DNA of 64,000 bases. Origin: JAUPVL01 sp964512085 (GTDB taxonomy: Bacteria > Patescibacteriota > Saccharimonadia > CAILAD01 > BJGX01). Position 1 is the stretch's first letter; each line of letters opens with the position of its first letter. The notes beneath the pieces were generated by a model, which was not told the DNA's origin, did not search any database, and worked only from the letters and a program-made list of their open reading frames with translations. The translations under genes were made by a program, and so were the position numbers. The stretch lies in contig CAZEIU010000002.1 in NCBI GenBank assembly GCA_964512085.1, positions 1 through 64,000 on the forward strand, written 5' to 3'. Positions 7,600 through 15,785 of the stretch are shown piece by piece.

Positions 7600-7818
7600 T
7601 CATAATACTGATCTTTGCTTGGGATAGTTAATCAGGTAAATTGCACCAAGGATAATTGTAAGCGGTAGCCACAAAAAGATTATTGTGAGGTTAAAAATGC
7701 TATTTTCAGAGTCAGAAGCAGCTTCTTTTAATTGTGGCGCAAAAGAGTTTGTATTTTTATTACTAAGATAGGCGATTAAGCATCCTACTAAACAATATAG
7801 TGCAAATATGATAATCAT
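7600..7818 (-). CDS. Small two-helix membrane protein, 72 aa
   Basis: This is an unrecognised membrane protein with two hydrophobic helices (about 1-18 and 43-64) joined by a polar Ser/Asn-rich loop, with the tail NYPKQRSVL. A good RBS (AAAGGGGGT) precedes the ATG. It has the same size and topology as the neighbouring 7921 gene, and both have their own terminators, so they may be distant paralogues. Confidence 0.55.
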   Translation of the reverse strand: MIIIFALYCLVGCLIAYLSNKNTNSFAPQLKEAASDSENSIFNLTIIFLWLPLTIILGAIYLINYPKQRSVL

Positions 7819-7893
7819 ATCTGACCCCCTTTGTGCGAAGGTACAATGTTAGCTCGAGCTTAACACTTTATTTATCAATCATCAATAAAAATA

Positions 7894-7916
7894 AAAACCC
7901 CAACCTAAGTTGAGGT
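7894..7916 (-). terminator. Terminator of the 7921 gene
   Basis: CCTCAAC/GTTGGGG-type stem read on the minus strand, followed by TTTTTATTTTTATT. Confidence 0.65.
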
Positions 7917-7920
7917 GAAA

Positions 7921-8151
7921 TTAGACCCCTAGATGGGCCTTGATATTTGATCGATTTTTTACAATCAACACGGCAGTAAGTGGTAGCAAGGCAAGAAAGT
8001 AAAAAGTAGCAATATATAACTTGTCTATAAATGAAGACTGTGAATATGTCTTGCTAAATTTGGTTTTGGCATTATTAAATGCGCAGGTGCAAAACATTAA
8101 CCAAAAGAAAACATAGATAATGATTGCTATCTCCCAAGCGTCCAACGTCAT
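7921..8151 (-). CDS. Small two-helix membrane protein, 74-76 aa
   Basis: This is an unrecognised small membrane protein with helices at about 8-25 and 46-63, a lysine-rich loop and the basic tail KNRSNIKAHLGV. The ATG lies only 1 nt after GGAGG, which is too close. A TTG two codons further on (8143-8145) has a normal 7-nt spacing, so the real start may be that TTG. Confidence 0.55.
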   Translation of the reverse strand: MTLDAWEIAIIIYVFFWLMFCTCAFNNAKTKFSKTYSQSSFIDKLYIATFYFLALLPLTAVLIVKNRSNIKAHLGV

Positions 8152-8229
8152 GCCTCCAATGTGCTATTTTGGGCAGTCCAAGCTTACTATAAAAATATTT
8201 CTATGTCAAAAATATACGTATTCCATTTT

Positions 8230-8258
8230 TTGGCAAATATATTTAAAAGGTGTATGAT
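8230..8258 (+). promoter_or_regulatory. Promoter of the 8288 gene
   Basis: TTGGCA (8230-8235), 17-bp spacer, TATGAT (8253-8258), 29 nt before the ATG. Confidence 0.65.
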
Positions 8259-8287
8259 AATGCTAATACTTAATAAAAAAGGAAAAA

Positions 8288-8788
8288 ATGGCTAAACGTA
8301 AAAAAAATGACCTAGGTAGTAAGGTCTCATCTCTAGTTTTACCTGGAATGATTGTTCTGGCTTGGATAATGGCTCTAAGTGGACAAACTGCTCCCGGCGC
8401 TGTAGCAGGTGAAGTAGCTGCGGCGGGATATATAAAATGGATATTATACTTTTGTGGATGGGTATTTTTATTCTCTAGCGTAATGCATTCTGTTTTTGCC
8501 AAAAAAATGGCTGAGAGTATTGGTTGGAAAACAAATGGTTTTCAATATGAAATTGCCTTTGTGTCGCTTGGGTTAGCCCTAGGTAGCTTTTATGCTGTTT
8601 ATCATGGCATTGAAGCACAAGTAGCAATTTCATTACCTATAATTTCTTTCTTGGCACTCGCTGGCCTTAATCACCTAAAAGAAATTATTAAAGACAAAAA
8701 TTATGCACCCAATAACACTATGATTTTGATTTGGGATTTTGGCGTTCCGTTGTCTTTGGGCTTATTGCTTTTTATGCTTGTTAAATAG
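8288..8788 (+). CDS. Four-helix membrane protein (possible DUF6790 relative)
   Basis: This 166-residue integral membrane protein has a basic head (MAKRKKND) and about four hydrophobic segments. The stretch ESIGWKTNGFQYEIAFVSLG, with a following acidic and aromatic helix, recalls DUF6790-type proteins; this is from memory and not verified. The RBS is AAAAAAGGAAAAA. It stands alone behind its own promoter and converges with the beta-helix gene, whose stop is directly adjacent. Confidence 0.65.
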   Translation: MAKRKKNDLGSKVSSLVLPGMIVLAWIMALSGQTAPGAVAGEVAAAGYIKWILYFCGWVFLFSSVMHSVFAKKMAESIGWKTNGFQYEIAFVSLGLALGSFYAVYHGIEAQVAISLPIISFLALAGLNHLKEIIKDKNYAPNNTMILIWDFGVPLSLGLLLFMLVK

Positions 8789-10417
8789 TTAATTATTATA
8801 TTTAACGCCGCTTTCTTCTGGGGGGTCGCTACCGCTTTCTGTTACTATTTTGTTTGCAACACCATTAAAATTATCATTTGTAACAGACCAATTTTTAATT
8901 TGATTTCTGGCTAAGTATGCGATGTCGGTAGTGGTTGGTAGGCCATACCATTTGTTATTATCAAATGTTATGTTTTTGATTTGAAAAACAGGACCAGTTC
9001 GTTTGAGTCTATCGCCCAACAGAGCAAGCTGCTTATTAGAGCTCTTTAGATTGAAAGTATTGTTTTGAAAAACAAAATTCTCTGTGATGAATTTTTGTGA
9101 CTCATCACCGATATAATAATTGCCACGAAGTTCTAATACTGCTTCTCTATCTACACCTCCATCTATTTGCATATTAGAATTCTTTAGTCTTATATTGCGA
9201 GCGTCACCAACCGAGAAAATAGCTTTATATCTTTTTGATTTGGCGTCATTCACATTTAAGTTTTCAAAGACAATATCGTCAGATCTTTCGCCAACATCAA
9301 CTGGCCAAACACCATAAAAATTTTGTGGGGTACAGTCTGTGTTAGGATTGCCCGCCGGGCAAGAGACCGGTTTGTATCGTAAATTTATATTCTTAAACAA
9401 AGTGTGCGATGAGGCCATTTTTACTTCTATTGCTCTACCGGCATATACAGCATTAATATCTGTAAATATATTTTTTATTAGTGCGTTCATCGCTAGAGGA
9501 GTTGTCATGTTCTCAAAATTAACTTGTTTTATAAAACAGCCGTAACACAAACCTCTATCAAAACCTAAATCGCCACCTCTAAAAGTTAAGCCAGATATTT
9601 CTACTGATTGGATACTGTACCACTGTACATCCTTGCCCATCACTGCACTAATATAAGGATCTCTACCTTCAATTTTACAAACCTCTGGGTCTTCGACTTT
9701 ATTGACTGACCTTTCGGCAAAATGCAAAGTGTTACCATCAATACTTTCTATTCTTGTAAACTGAACTTTATCTGGTTGCTCATAATCACCAACTGCAAGG
9801 CCGAGCTTAGAGCGTACACAAACAATTTCACCGGGTTGTAATCTCGCGGTGTCAGCAGAATTTAACAATGTAATTGTATTAGCGCCTTGAGGCCAGACGT
9901 TTTCGGTAGGCTTTGGCTTATTACTAGGCGGTTCGAACTTGGCCGGCATGTTTGTAAAGGTTTGCCTTCGGCCCTGAGCATCATAGTTATTGGTGGGCGT
10001 AAAAGCCCAAGGGTGAGCATCGCCTAATATAATATGACTTTTTTCGCCAGGATTTGTGCTGCCTTGTAGAATGATACTTTGCCCTGGTATGCCTCTTAGC
10101 TGCACATAAGATTTCATTAAAAGCGGCTTAGTTATCTTATATGTACCAGATGGCACCTTTAGTTCTTGTGCTTGCTTTATGCTAGAACCTGAAGCCGATA
10201 CGGTGTCTATTGCCGTTTGAATCGCCACTGTATCATCAGTTATTCCATCACCTATAGCACCAAATTCAATAACAGATTTTGGTGGAGCGCTGGCCTTTGA
10301 AACCAATACAAACATTACGCCGATAACTGCAATGATGCCAACTACTAGAAAAGGCATCCATCGATTATATTTGACTTTATTGTTTAAATTATACCTTTTG
10401 TTTTTTTTGGATGCCAT
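8789..10417 (-). CDS. Membrane-anchored right-handed beta-helix protein (pectate-lyase-3 type)
   Basis: This 542-residue protein has an Asn/Lys-rich cytoplasmic head, one membrane segment (about 20-42, FLVVGIIAVIGVMFVLVSKA) and an extracellular parallel beta-helix. The start of the helix, VIEFGAIGDGITDDTVAIQTAID (residues about 49-71, shown here only in part by the GDGxTDDTxAIQ signature), is the classic pectate lyase superfamily domain of poly-galacturonases and phage tailspikes. Later coils contain repeated FENL, NITFDNN and similar asparagine ladders. It may cleave or bind a polysaccharide outside the cell; no catalytic set could be assigned by eye. It is monocistronic. Confidence 0.82.
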   Translation of the reverse strand: MASKKNKRYNLNNKVKYNRWMPFLVVGIIAVIGVMFVLVSKASAPPKSVIEFGAIGDGITDDTVAIQTAIDTVSASGSSIKQAQELKVPSGTYKITKPLLMKSYVQLRGIPGQSIILQGSTNPGEKSHIILGDAHPWAFTPTNNYDAQGRRQTFTNMPAKFEPPSNKPKPTENVWPQGANTITLLNSADTARLQPGEIVCVRSKLGLAVGDYEQPDKVQFTRIESIDGNTLHFAERSVNKVEDPEVCKIEGRDPYISAVMGKDVQWYSIQSVEISGLTFRGGDLGFDRGLCYGCFIKQVNFENMTTPLAMNALIKNIFTDINAVYAGRAIEVKMASSHTLFKNINLRYKPVSCPAGNPNTDCTPQNFYGVWPVDVGERSDDIVFENLNVNDAKSKRYKAIFSVGDARNIRLKNSNMQIDGGVDREAVLELRGNYYIGDESQKFITENFVFQNNTFNLKSSNKQLALLGDRLKRTGPVFQIKNITFDNNKWYGLPTTTDIAYLARNQIKNWSVTNDNFNGVANKIVTESGSDPPEESGVKYNN

Positions 10418-10459
10418 GATTATATTTTGATGTAATTATACCATAAGCGAAATATTTAA

Positions 10460-10465
10460 TATAAT
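10460..10465 (+). promoter_or_regulatory. -10 box of an apparently leaderless hydrolase mRNA
   Basis: TATAAT ends 6 nt before the ATG at 10472, so transcription would start at or next to the initiation codon. No Shine-Dalgarno is present. Confidence 0.55.
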
Positions 10466-10471
10466 AAGTAT

Positions 10472-11314
10472 ATGCCTACAAAAAAATATAATTTGTTTTA
10501 CAAATTTAAGTTATGGTTTTGGTATAAGACTAAAGTCAAAAAAACTTTAAATATTAAAATAATAAAAAGTAATAATAAAAACTCACCGCAGGTAGTGTTA
10601 TTGCACGGTATTGCTAGCAATATGCTTGTTTGGAATGATGTTGTAAGCAACCTTAAAGGCAAGTATAATATCGTTCTTATAGACTTGCTTGGGTTTGGTA
10701 AGTCGCCAAAACCAGATGATATTGCATACAATGCTGATCAACATGCTTATTTGGTTTATTACTCACTCAAAAAAGCTCGTGCCTATAAACCCTCTGTTTT
10801 TATTGGCCACTCTATGGGCGCAATAATAGCTACTCGTTTTGCAGTAAGTTACCCAAAAAATGTTACCAAGCTTGAACTCTGCTCTTTGCCTATTTATAGA
10901 AGAAGTGAACTTACCGACAAAAAACTTTTTGCATGGCAGAGAGAAACTGACAACTTATACTTTCGTCTTTATGGTCTATTGAGACACAAAAAAGATTTTT
11001 CAATAAAAACAGCACAAGTGTTACGCAAAATGGGTATGCGACAAGTTGAGCTCAATGAACAGTCTTGGTTAGCATTTAGAAATAGTCTTCAGAATACTAT
11101 CGAAAATCAAAACGTAGAAGTCGATATTAGAAAAATAAAAGTACCTATTAGAATCATATATGGTAAATTTGATTTTCTGTTAATCTCCAAACATTTAAAA
11201 AGCTTGGCAAAATATAGCAATGTATTTGTAACACAAGTAAACGCTCATCATGATATTACCAAACGATTCGCAAAAGAGATTGTTACAGATTTAGAACGAA
11301 CTACAAAGAACTAG
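10472..11314 (+). CDS. Alpha/beta hydrolase
   Basis: This is a cytosolic alpha/beta-hydrolase of 280 residues. The oxyanion-hole region is VVLLHGIASN (41-50), the nucleophile elbow GHSMG has S114, the acid is D234 in YGKFDFLL, and the base is H259 or H260 in NAHHDI. The full catalytic set is present, so an ester, amide or C-C bond hydrolase is likely, but the substrate is unknown. The first 35 residues are very Lys/aromatic-rich, which may help it associate with the membrane. It lies 15 nt before the DUF2779 gene, but that gene seems to have its own -10 box. Confidence 0.88.
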   Translation: MPTKKYNLFYKFKLWFWYKTKVKKTLNIKIIKSNNKNSPQVVLLHGIASNMLVWNDVVSNLKGKYNIVLIDLLGFGKSPKPDDIAYNADQHAYLVYYSLKKARAYKPSVFIGHSMGAIIATRFAVSYPKNVTKLELCSLPIYRRSELTDKKLFAWQRETDNLYFRLYGLLRHKKDFSIKTAQVLRKMGMRQVELNEQSWLAFRNSLQNTIENQNVEVDIRKIKVPIRIIYGKFDFLLISKHLKSLAKYSNVFVTQVNAHHDITKRFAKEIVTDLERTTKN

Positions 11315-11316
11315 GC

Positions 11317-11322
11317 TATAAT
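11317..11322 (+). promoter_or_regulatory. -10 box of an apparently leaderless DUF2779 mRNA
   Basis: TATAAT ends 7 nt before the ATG at 11330, and no Shine-Dalgarno lies between. Confidence 0.5.
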
Positions 11323-11329
11323 TATATTA

Positions 11330-12895
11330 ATGAACGCTTTATCGAAATCTGAATACATGATGTTTCTTAAGCATCCGGCATGGTTGTGGCTTAAGCGCCA
11401 TGACAAATCAAAACTGCCAGAACCCGATGCTAATCAACAAGCTATGTTTGATGCCGGAAATCTATTTGAGAGCTACGCCGAAGAAAGATTTGATAATATT
11501 GTGCGCGTTGGTTTTGAAAACTATCAAGAGTATTTAACTATGCCAGAGCGTACGCAAAAGGTTCTTTTAACAGCCGAAGTTATTACGCAGGCTCGTTTTG
11601 AAGCTGCATTTACAGATCGATATAAAATCACCTGTATTGTGGATGTAATTAAAAAAGTTGGCGAAAATGAATATGATCTATATGAGATTAAGTCGAGCAC
11701 CAAAGTAAAGCCAGAGCATATAGAAGACCTAGCCTTTCAATTGTTGGTACTTGAAAACTGCGGCTATAAGATTCGAAATATATATGTTATTTATTGCAAC
11801 AATCAATATGTGAGGCAGGGGCAGATTGATTCGGCAGAACTAACGGTTAGTCAAAACGTAACCGAAATGGTTCGATCAAGACTCGAGTTTTGCAAAAAGG
11901 CAACCAAAGAAGCTTTTGAGTGTATCGAGCTAAATGAAATGCCCGACCCGACTCCACGACGAACCAAACTTGGCGCCTTTAGCGAATGGCTCAAAATATA
12001 TCTTAGCTTGGTACCTCAGAATGATAAATATTCTATTTATAAACTCGCTCAAGCTAAGCCAGAACAGTTAGGGCAACTAGAAGATATGCATATAGAATCA
12101 CTAAATGATGTTCCTAGCGGCTTTTTGCTTAAGCCTGTACAAAAACGCCAAATAGAAGCTACTAAGTTGGGCCAAGTAGTAGTTGATCAAATTAAAATTG
12201 AAAATTTTATTACAAAGCTACAATACCCCTTATATTTTTTAGATTACGAAACTCTAGCCTCTGTGGTGCCGCCATTTGACGGCCTTAAGCCTTATCAGCA
12301 ATTACCCTTTCAATACTCATTGCATGTTATTGATTCACCAAACGGAGAACTCAAACACTATGAATATTTACATACACTCGAAACCAGTCCGGTGCAAGAA
12401 TTACTCAAACATTTGCAAGACCAAATCGGCACTCATGGAACAGTTTTGGTTTGGTACGAAGGTTTTGAAAAAACCTGCAATGACTTGATGGGCAAGCTAG
12501 AGCCTGAGTATGCTAGTTTTTTACAGGCTGTAAACGATAGAGTAGTAGATTTGATGATTCCGTTTCAGAAAGGTTGGTATGTCGATGCTGATTTTTATGG
12601 ATCAGCTAGTATCAAAAACGTATTGCCGGTAATTGCGCCAGAGCTAAGTTATAAAGATATGGAAATATCTGAGGGAGCATCGGCTCAGCGCCTTTGGATG
12701 AGTGCTGTATACGACAATGCTTTTAGTGGCGAAGAAAAAGACAAACTTATGAAAAATTTACTAGCGTATTGTGAGCTCGATACCTATGCCATGGTTAAAA
12801 TCTTTGAATTTTTATTGGCATTCATAAATAATGAAGAAGCATCAGGAACTGATTCACAGCCGCTACAAACTTTTAAACAACAATCGCTATTTTAG
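11330..12895 (+). CDS. DUF2779-family protein: PD-(D/E)XK nuclease plus RNase H-like domain
   Basis: This 521-residue protein has two parts. The N-terminal half has the RecB/Cas4-like pattern: FDAGNLFESYAEERF, then YDLYEIKSSTKVKPEH (E-x-K) and a following Q-L helix. The C-terminal half is a DUF2779 exonuclease-like domain, with LDYET (about 304-308), VWYEGFEKTCN, the PF-W-D stretch RVVDLMIPFQKGWY, and LAYCELDTYAMVKI at the end, which supplies further acidic residues. DUF2779 proteins are presumed nucleases; some are linked with defence or repair, but no precise substrate is established. There are no obvious Cys4 iron-sulphur ligands. It is probably its own transcript. Confidence 0.88.
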   Translation: MNALSKSEYMMFLKHPAWLWLKRHDKSKLPEPDANQQAMFDAGNLFESYAEERFDNIVRVGFENYQEYLTMPERTQKVLLTAEVITQARFEAAFTDRYKITCIVDVIKKVGENEYDLYEIKSSTKVKPEHIEDLAFQLLVLENCGYKIRNIYVIYCNNQYVRQGQIDSAELTVSQNVTEMVRSRLEFCKKATKEAFECIELNEMPDPTPRRTKLGAFSEWLKIYLSLVPQNDKYSIYKLAQAKPEQLGQLEDMHIESLNDVPSGFLLKPVQKRQIEATKLGQVVVDQIKIENFITKLQYPLYFLDYETLASVVPPFDGLKPYQQLPFQYSLHVIDSPNGELKHYEYLHTLETSPVQELLKHLQDQIGTHGTVLVWYEGFEKTCNDLMGKLEPEYASFLQAVNDRVVDLMIPFQKGWYVDADFYGSASIKNVLPVIAPELSYKDMEISEGASAQRLWMSAVYDNAFSGEEKDKLMKNLLAYCELDTYAMVKIFEFLLAFINNEEASGTDSQPLQTFKQQSLF

Positions 12896-12909
12896 AGAAA
12901 GGAATAATT

Positions 12910-13311
12910 ATGCTTAAGAAAACCAAATCAAGTCGCCACCTGTTGATTATTATATCTGCAATAGCAACTTTAATTATCATGATTTTGATATATATTTGGT
13001 ATTACCTGAGTATACAAACTCACGCTCTAAATGGCACTATTACACAAATAAAGTATAATTGCGGGCCCAATAAAATACTTACTGCCGATAATAAAGTGAT
13101 AACCAGTACTGACAATACGCTTTGTGATGTAGGTGATTCTATCGTTGTGGGCGGCAAGAATATCTATACATCAAGTGGGAATGTTGCAGAGGATAAACGA
13201 TTCTCGGTAGATATTAGCAGTTTTGAACCAGGAGATAGAGTTAAAGTTATATATGTAGATCATGGTAGTTTTAGTTTGAATTGTAGTAAATGCTCTATAA
13301 CTAAAGAATAG
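12910..13311 (+). CDS. Membrane-anchored extracytoplasmic protein, 133 aa
   Basis: I do not recognise this protein. It has a basic head (MLKKTKSSRH), one signal-anchor helix (about 11-32) and a small beta-rich outer domain. That domain has four cysteines (about 52, 77, 125 and 128), the last two as CSKC, so disulfides or a metal site are possible. A good RBS (AAAGGAA) precedes it, 14 nt after the DUF2779 stop, so it may be co-transcribed with that nuclease. Confidence 0.7.
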   Translation: MLKKTKSSRHLLIIISAIATLIIMILIYIWYYLSIQTHALNGTITQIKYNCGPNKILTADNKVITSTDNTLCDVGDSIVVGGKNIYTSSGNVAEDKRFSVDISSFEPGDRVKVIYVDHGSFSLNCSKCSITKE

Positions 13312-13343
13312 CAACATTTAATATATTGCTCAGATACAATTGA

Positions 13344-13372
13344 TTGCATTTATTTGTAGCAAATGCTATAAT
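13344..13372 (+). promoter_or_regulatory. typA promoter
   Basis: TTGCAT (13344-13349), 17 bp, TATAAT (13367-13372). The leader from here to the ATG is about 60 nt. Confidence 0.75.
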
Positions 13373-13385
13373 ATTGGTTATATGT

Positions 13386-13430
13386 AGCGCGAAAGCATTT
13401 ACATTTGCTAGAGCGCTTTTATTTTTTACT
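13386..13430 (+). terminator. Terminator-like hairpin in the typA leader
   Basis: An AGCGC (13386-13390)/GCGCT (13413-13417) stem encloses a second AGCA/TGCT stem and is followed by TTTTATTTTTT. It sits between promoter and start codon, so it may attenuate transcription. Confidence 0.5.
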
Positions 13431-13439
13431 AAAAAATTT

Positions 13440-15266
13440 ATGAACAATACCAATCAAGACCCAACTAAAATTCGTAATATCGCCATTATTGCTCACGTAG
13501 ACCACGGCAAAACTACCTTGGTAGATGGGCTGCTTAAGCAATCGCAAACTTTTCGTGACAACCAAGCCGAAATGAACCAAGAGCTCATTATGGATAGCGG
13601 AGATCAAGAGCGCGAACGTGGCATTACTATTACAGCCAAAACAACTGCTGTTACTCACAATGATTATCGTATAAATATTATCGATACGCCTGGGCATGCC
13701 GACTTCAGTGGTGAAGTAGAACGCACTCTCAATATGGCCGACGGCTGTCTATTAATAGTTGATGCTCAAGAAGGGCCTATGCCTCAAACTAAATTTGTTT
13801 TGCAAAAAGCTTTGGTTGGCAACCTAAAACCAATTGTAGTAATAAACAAAATTGACAAGCCGGGCAGTAGAGTAGCCGAAGTAGAAGAAGAATTGGCAGA
13901 TTTATTTTTGGAGCTTGCCGTACACGAAGACCAACTTCATTATGCAGTCTATTATGCCATTAGTCGCGAGGGCAAAGCATGGTCACAGATGCCTAGTGAT
14001 ATGACCGCCGAAGCAAACCTCGATGTTTTATTTGATGCAATTATAGAAGGTATTCCGGCCCCAAGCGTGGAGTTGGATGGTGATTTTCAGATGCTCGTGA
14101 CAGCTCTAAGGTGGGATAGCTATAAAGGTAAATACGCAATTGGTAGAATCAATCGAGGTAAGGTTAAACCCAACGACAACTTAGTACTTTGCCAAAAAGA
14201 CGGCAAACAAACCAAGGTAAGTATAGACAACGTTTTTATTAGCCGCGGACTTTCTGTAGTAGAATCGCCAGTTGGTATTGCTGGAGATATTGTGCAGCTT
14301 ACCGGAATAGCCAACGCCCAAATTGGTGAGACTATTGCTGGAGGCGATAATCCAGAAGCTTTGCCGATAATTGAGGTTGAATCGCCAACCCTTAAGATCT
14401 ATATTGGGCCAAACACTAGCCCAGTAAAAGGTACTGAAGGAGACTTTACTACTTCGCGCCAAATAGGCGATAGACTGCAAAAAGAACTCGAAACCAATGT
14501 AGGTTTGCAAGTAGAGCAAAACGATGTGGGCTTTTTGGTAAGTGGTAGAGGCGAACTACACCTAAGTGTATTAATAGAGTCATTGCGTAGGGAGGGGTTT
14601 GAGATAGAAGTTGGACGACCGCAAGTTGTTACCAAACAAGAAGACGGTAAAACAATGGAGCCAATAGAAGAGCTGAGCATTGAGGTGCCTCCGGAACATG
14701 TCGGTGCTGTGCAGATGGAGCTCGGTACTCGCCGCGCCGAACTAAAAGAACAGTTCAGTACTAGTAAGGGTGTGTCTAAGTTGGTTTACGAACTACCTAC
14801 TCGAGCTTTGCTTGGTTTACGTAGTGTGCTTATGACCAACACTAAAGGCGCTGCAGTAATTAATAGTCTTATGATTGGCTATCAAGAACAGGGTGGTGCG
14901 CTCAAGCAACTACGCAACGGTGCACTTATAGCTTTTGAGACTGGCACAACTACTGCATACTCACTACAAAAAGTTGAAGAACGCGGGGTTTGTTTTGTAG
15001 AGCCAGGTATAAAAGTATATGCCGGTCAAATAATTGGCCTAAACAACCGTAGCGAAGATATGGAGATTAATGTTTGCAAAGGCAAACAGCTTACCAACAT
15101 GCGAACTAGCTCTAGCGATGGTATTGTACAACTAATGCCACCAGTCAAAATGAGCTTAGAAGAATGTATAGATTTCATTGAAGACGATGAGCTATTAGAG
15201 GTTACGCCCAAATCACTGCGACTTCGCAAACGCGAACTCGACCCCAACAAGCGCAAGCGAAAATAA
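13440..15266 (+). CDS. typA: Translational GTPase TypA/BipA
   Basis: This is a ribosome-associated GTPase of 608 residues, the usual length. The G domain has AHVDHGKTT, the switch region RERGITI, DTPGHADF and NKID; the beta-barrel, two EF-G-like domains and the BipA-specific C-terminal domain follow. TypA helps 50S assembly and stress or cold adaptation. The ATG at 13440 was chosen because an upstream in-frame TTG coincides with the -35 box and would add a non-homologous tail. No strong Shine-Dalgarno is present; the leader holds a terminator-like hairpin. The C-terminus ends in a basic tail (DPNKRKRK). Confidence 0.95.
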   Translation: MNNTNQDPTKIRNIAIIAHVDHGKTTLVDGLLKQSQTFRDNQAEMNQELIMDSGDQERERGITITAKTTAVTHNDYRINIIDTPGHADFSGEVERTLNMADGCLLIVDAQEGPMPQTKFVLQKALVGNLKPIVVINKIDKPGSRVAEVEEELADLFLELAVHEDQLHYAVYYAISREGKAWSQMPSDMTAEANLDVLFDAIIEGIPAPSVELDGDFQMLVTALRWDSYKGKYAIGRINRGKVKPNDNLVLCQKDGKQTKVSIDNVFISRGLSVVESPVGIAGDIVQLTGIANAQIGETIAGGDNPEALPIIEVESPTLKIYIGPNTSPVKGTEGDFTTSRQIGDRLQKELETNVGLQVEQNDVGFLVSGRGELHLSVLIESLRREGFEIEVGRPQVVTKQEDGKTMEPIEELSIEVPPEHVGAVQMELGTRRAELKEQFSTSKGVSKLVYELPTRALLGLRSVLMTNTKGAAVINSLMIGYQEQGGALKQLRNGALIAFETGTTTAYSLQKVEERGVCFVEPGIKVYAGQIIGLNNRSEDMEINVCKGKQLTNMRTSSSDGIVQLMPPVKMSLEECIDFIEDDELLEVTPKSLRLRKRELDPNKRKRK

Positions 15267-15288
15267 TTTTTACATTAAATACTTAAGC

Positions 15289-15317
15289 TTGCATCTTATA
15301 TAAAACTAGTTTAAAGT
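15289..15317 (+). promoter_or_regulatory. Promoter of the 15353 gene
   Basis: TTGCAT (15289-15294), 17 bp, TAAAGT (15312-15317). Confidence 0.65.
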
Positions 15318-15352
15318 ATCTTAGCCGCTACAAATCAACCGAAAGGCAGACT

Positions 15353-15748
15353 ATGACTTCTAGCGAAGCAACTCAAGTGTGGGATAATACTGGTAGTGAT
15401 AGCCCAGACTTAAAACCGACCAATTGGAGCCTTGCAAAAACCCCTTGGCCAACTGGACCTTTTGAAAACGTTATATATTTGTTTCCGCCAGATGATCCGC
15501 GAAGTGCACTTATAAAAAGAGCCGAACAAAGACTTTTGTTAGATAGCCAAGAGGCATGGGTATTGGTAAAAGAAAGTGAAATTAAAGCAATTTTACATCT
15601 ACGCACTTGTAGAAGTACACACGTATTTGATCGTGATGGTGGTAAGATAGAACCATTTACGGCACACTGCATCTTACAAGCTGGCCATACCGGTAGTCAT
15701 GGCAACGGATATTTTACATGGAAACCAGAATTAATTGTTGTCAAATAA
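15353..15748 (+). CDS. Small protein with a C/H zinc-like motif, 131 aa
   Basis: This is an orphan soluble protein. The C-terminal part has a Cys/His set: HLRTCRSTH, then AHCILQAGHTGSHGNG. A C...C-x-L-x-x-GHxGxH arrangement is common in small putative zinc-binding proteins. The N-terminal half has many Trp/Pro residues (SLAKTPWPTGPFENVIYLF). The RBS is GAAAGGCA. It forms a single-gene unit with its own promoter and a strong terminator. No function can be assigned. Confidence 0.65.
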   Translation: MTSSEATQVWDNTGSDSPDLKPTNWSLAKTPWPTGPFENVIYLFPPDDPRSALIKRAEQRLLLDSQEAWVLVKESEIKAILHLRTCRSTHVFDRDGGKIEPFTAHCILQAGHTGSHGNGYFTWKPELIVVK

Positions 15749-15754
15749 ACGTAT

Positions 15755-15785
15755 AAGCTTACCAATAATAGGTAGGCTTTTTTTT
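15755..15785 (+). terminator. Terminator after the 15353 gene
   Basis: AAGCTTACC/GGTAGGCTT stem with a 7-nt loop, followed by eight or more T residues. Confidence 0.8.

Noticed and set aside
13344..13439. Extended TTG start for typA
   Set aside because: The TTG is itself the -35 box of a consensus promoter, and the extra residues do not resemble TypA N-termini.
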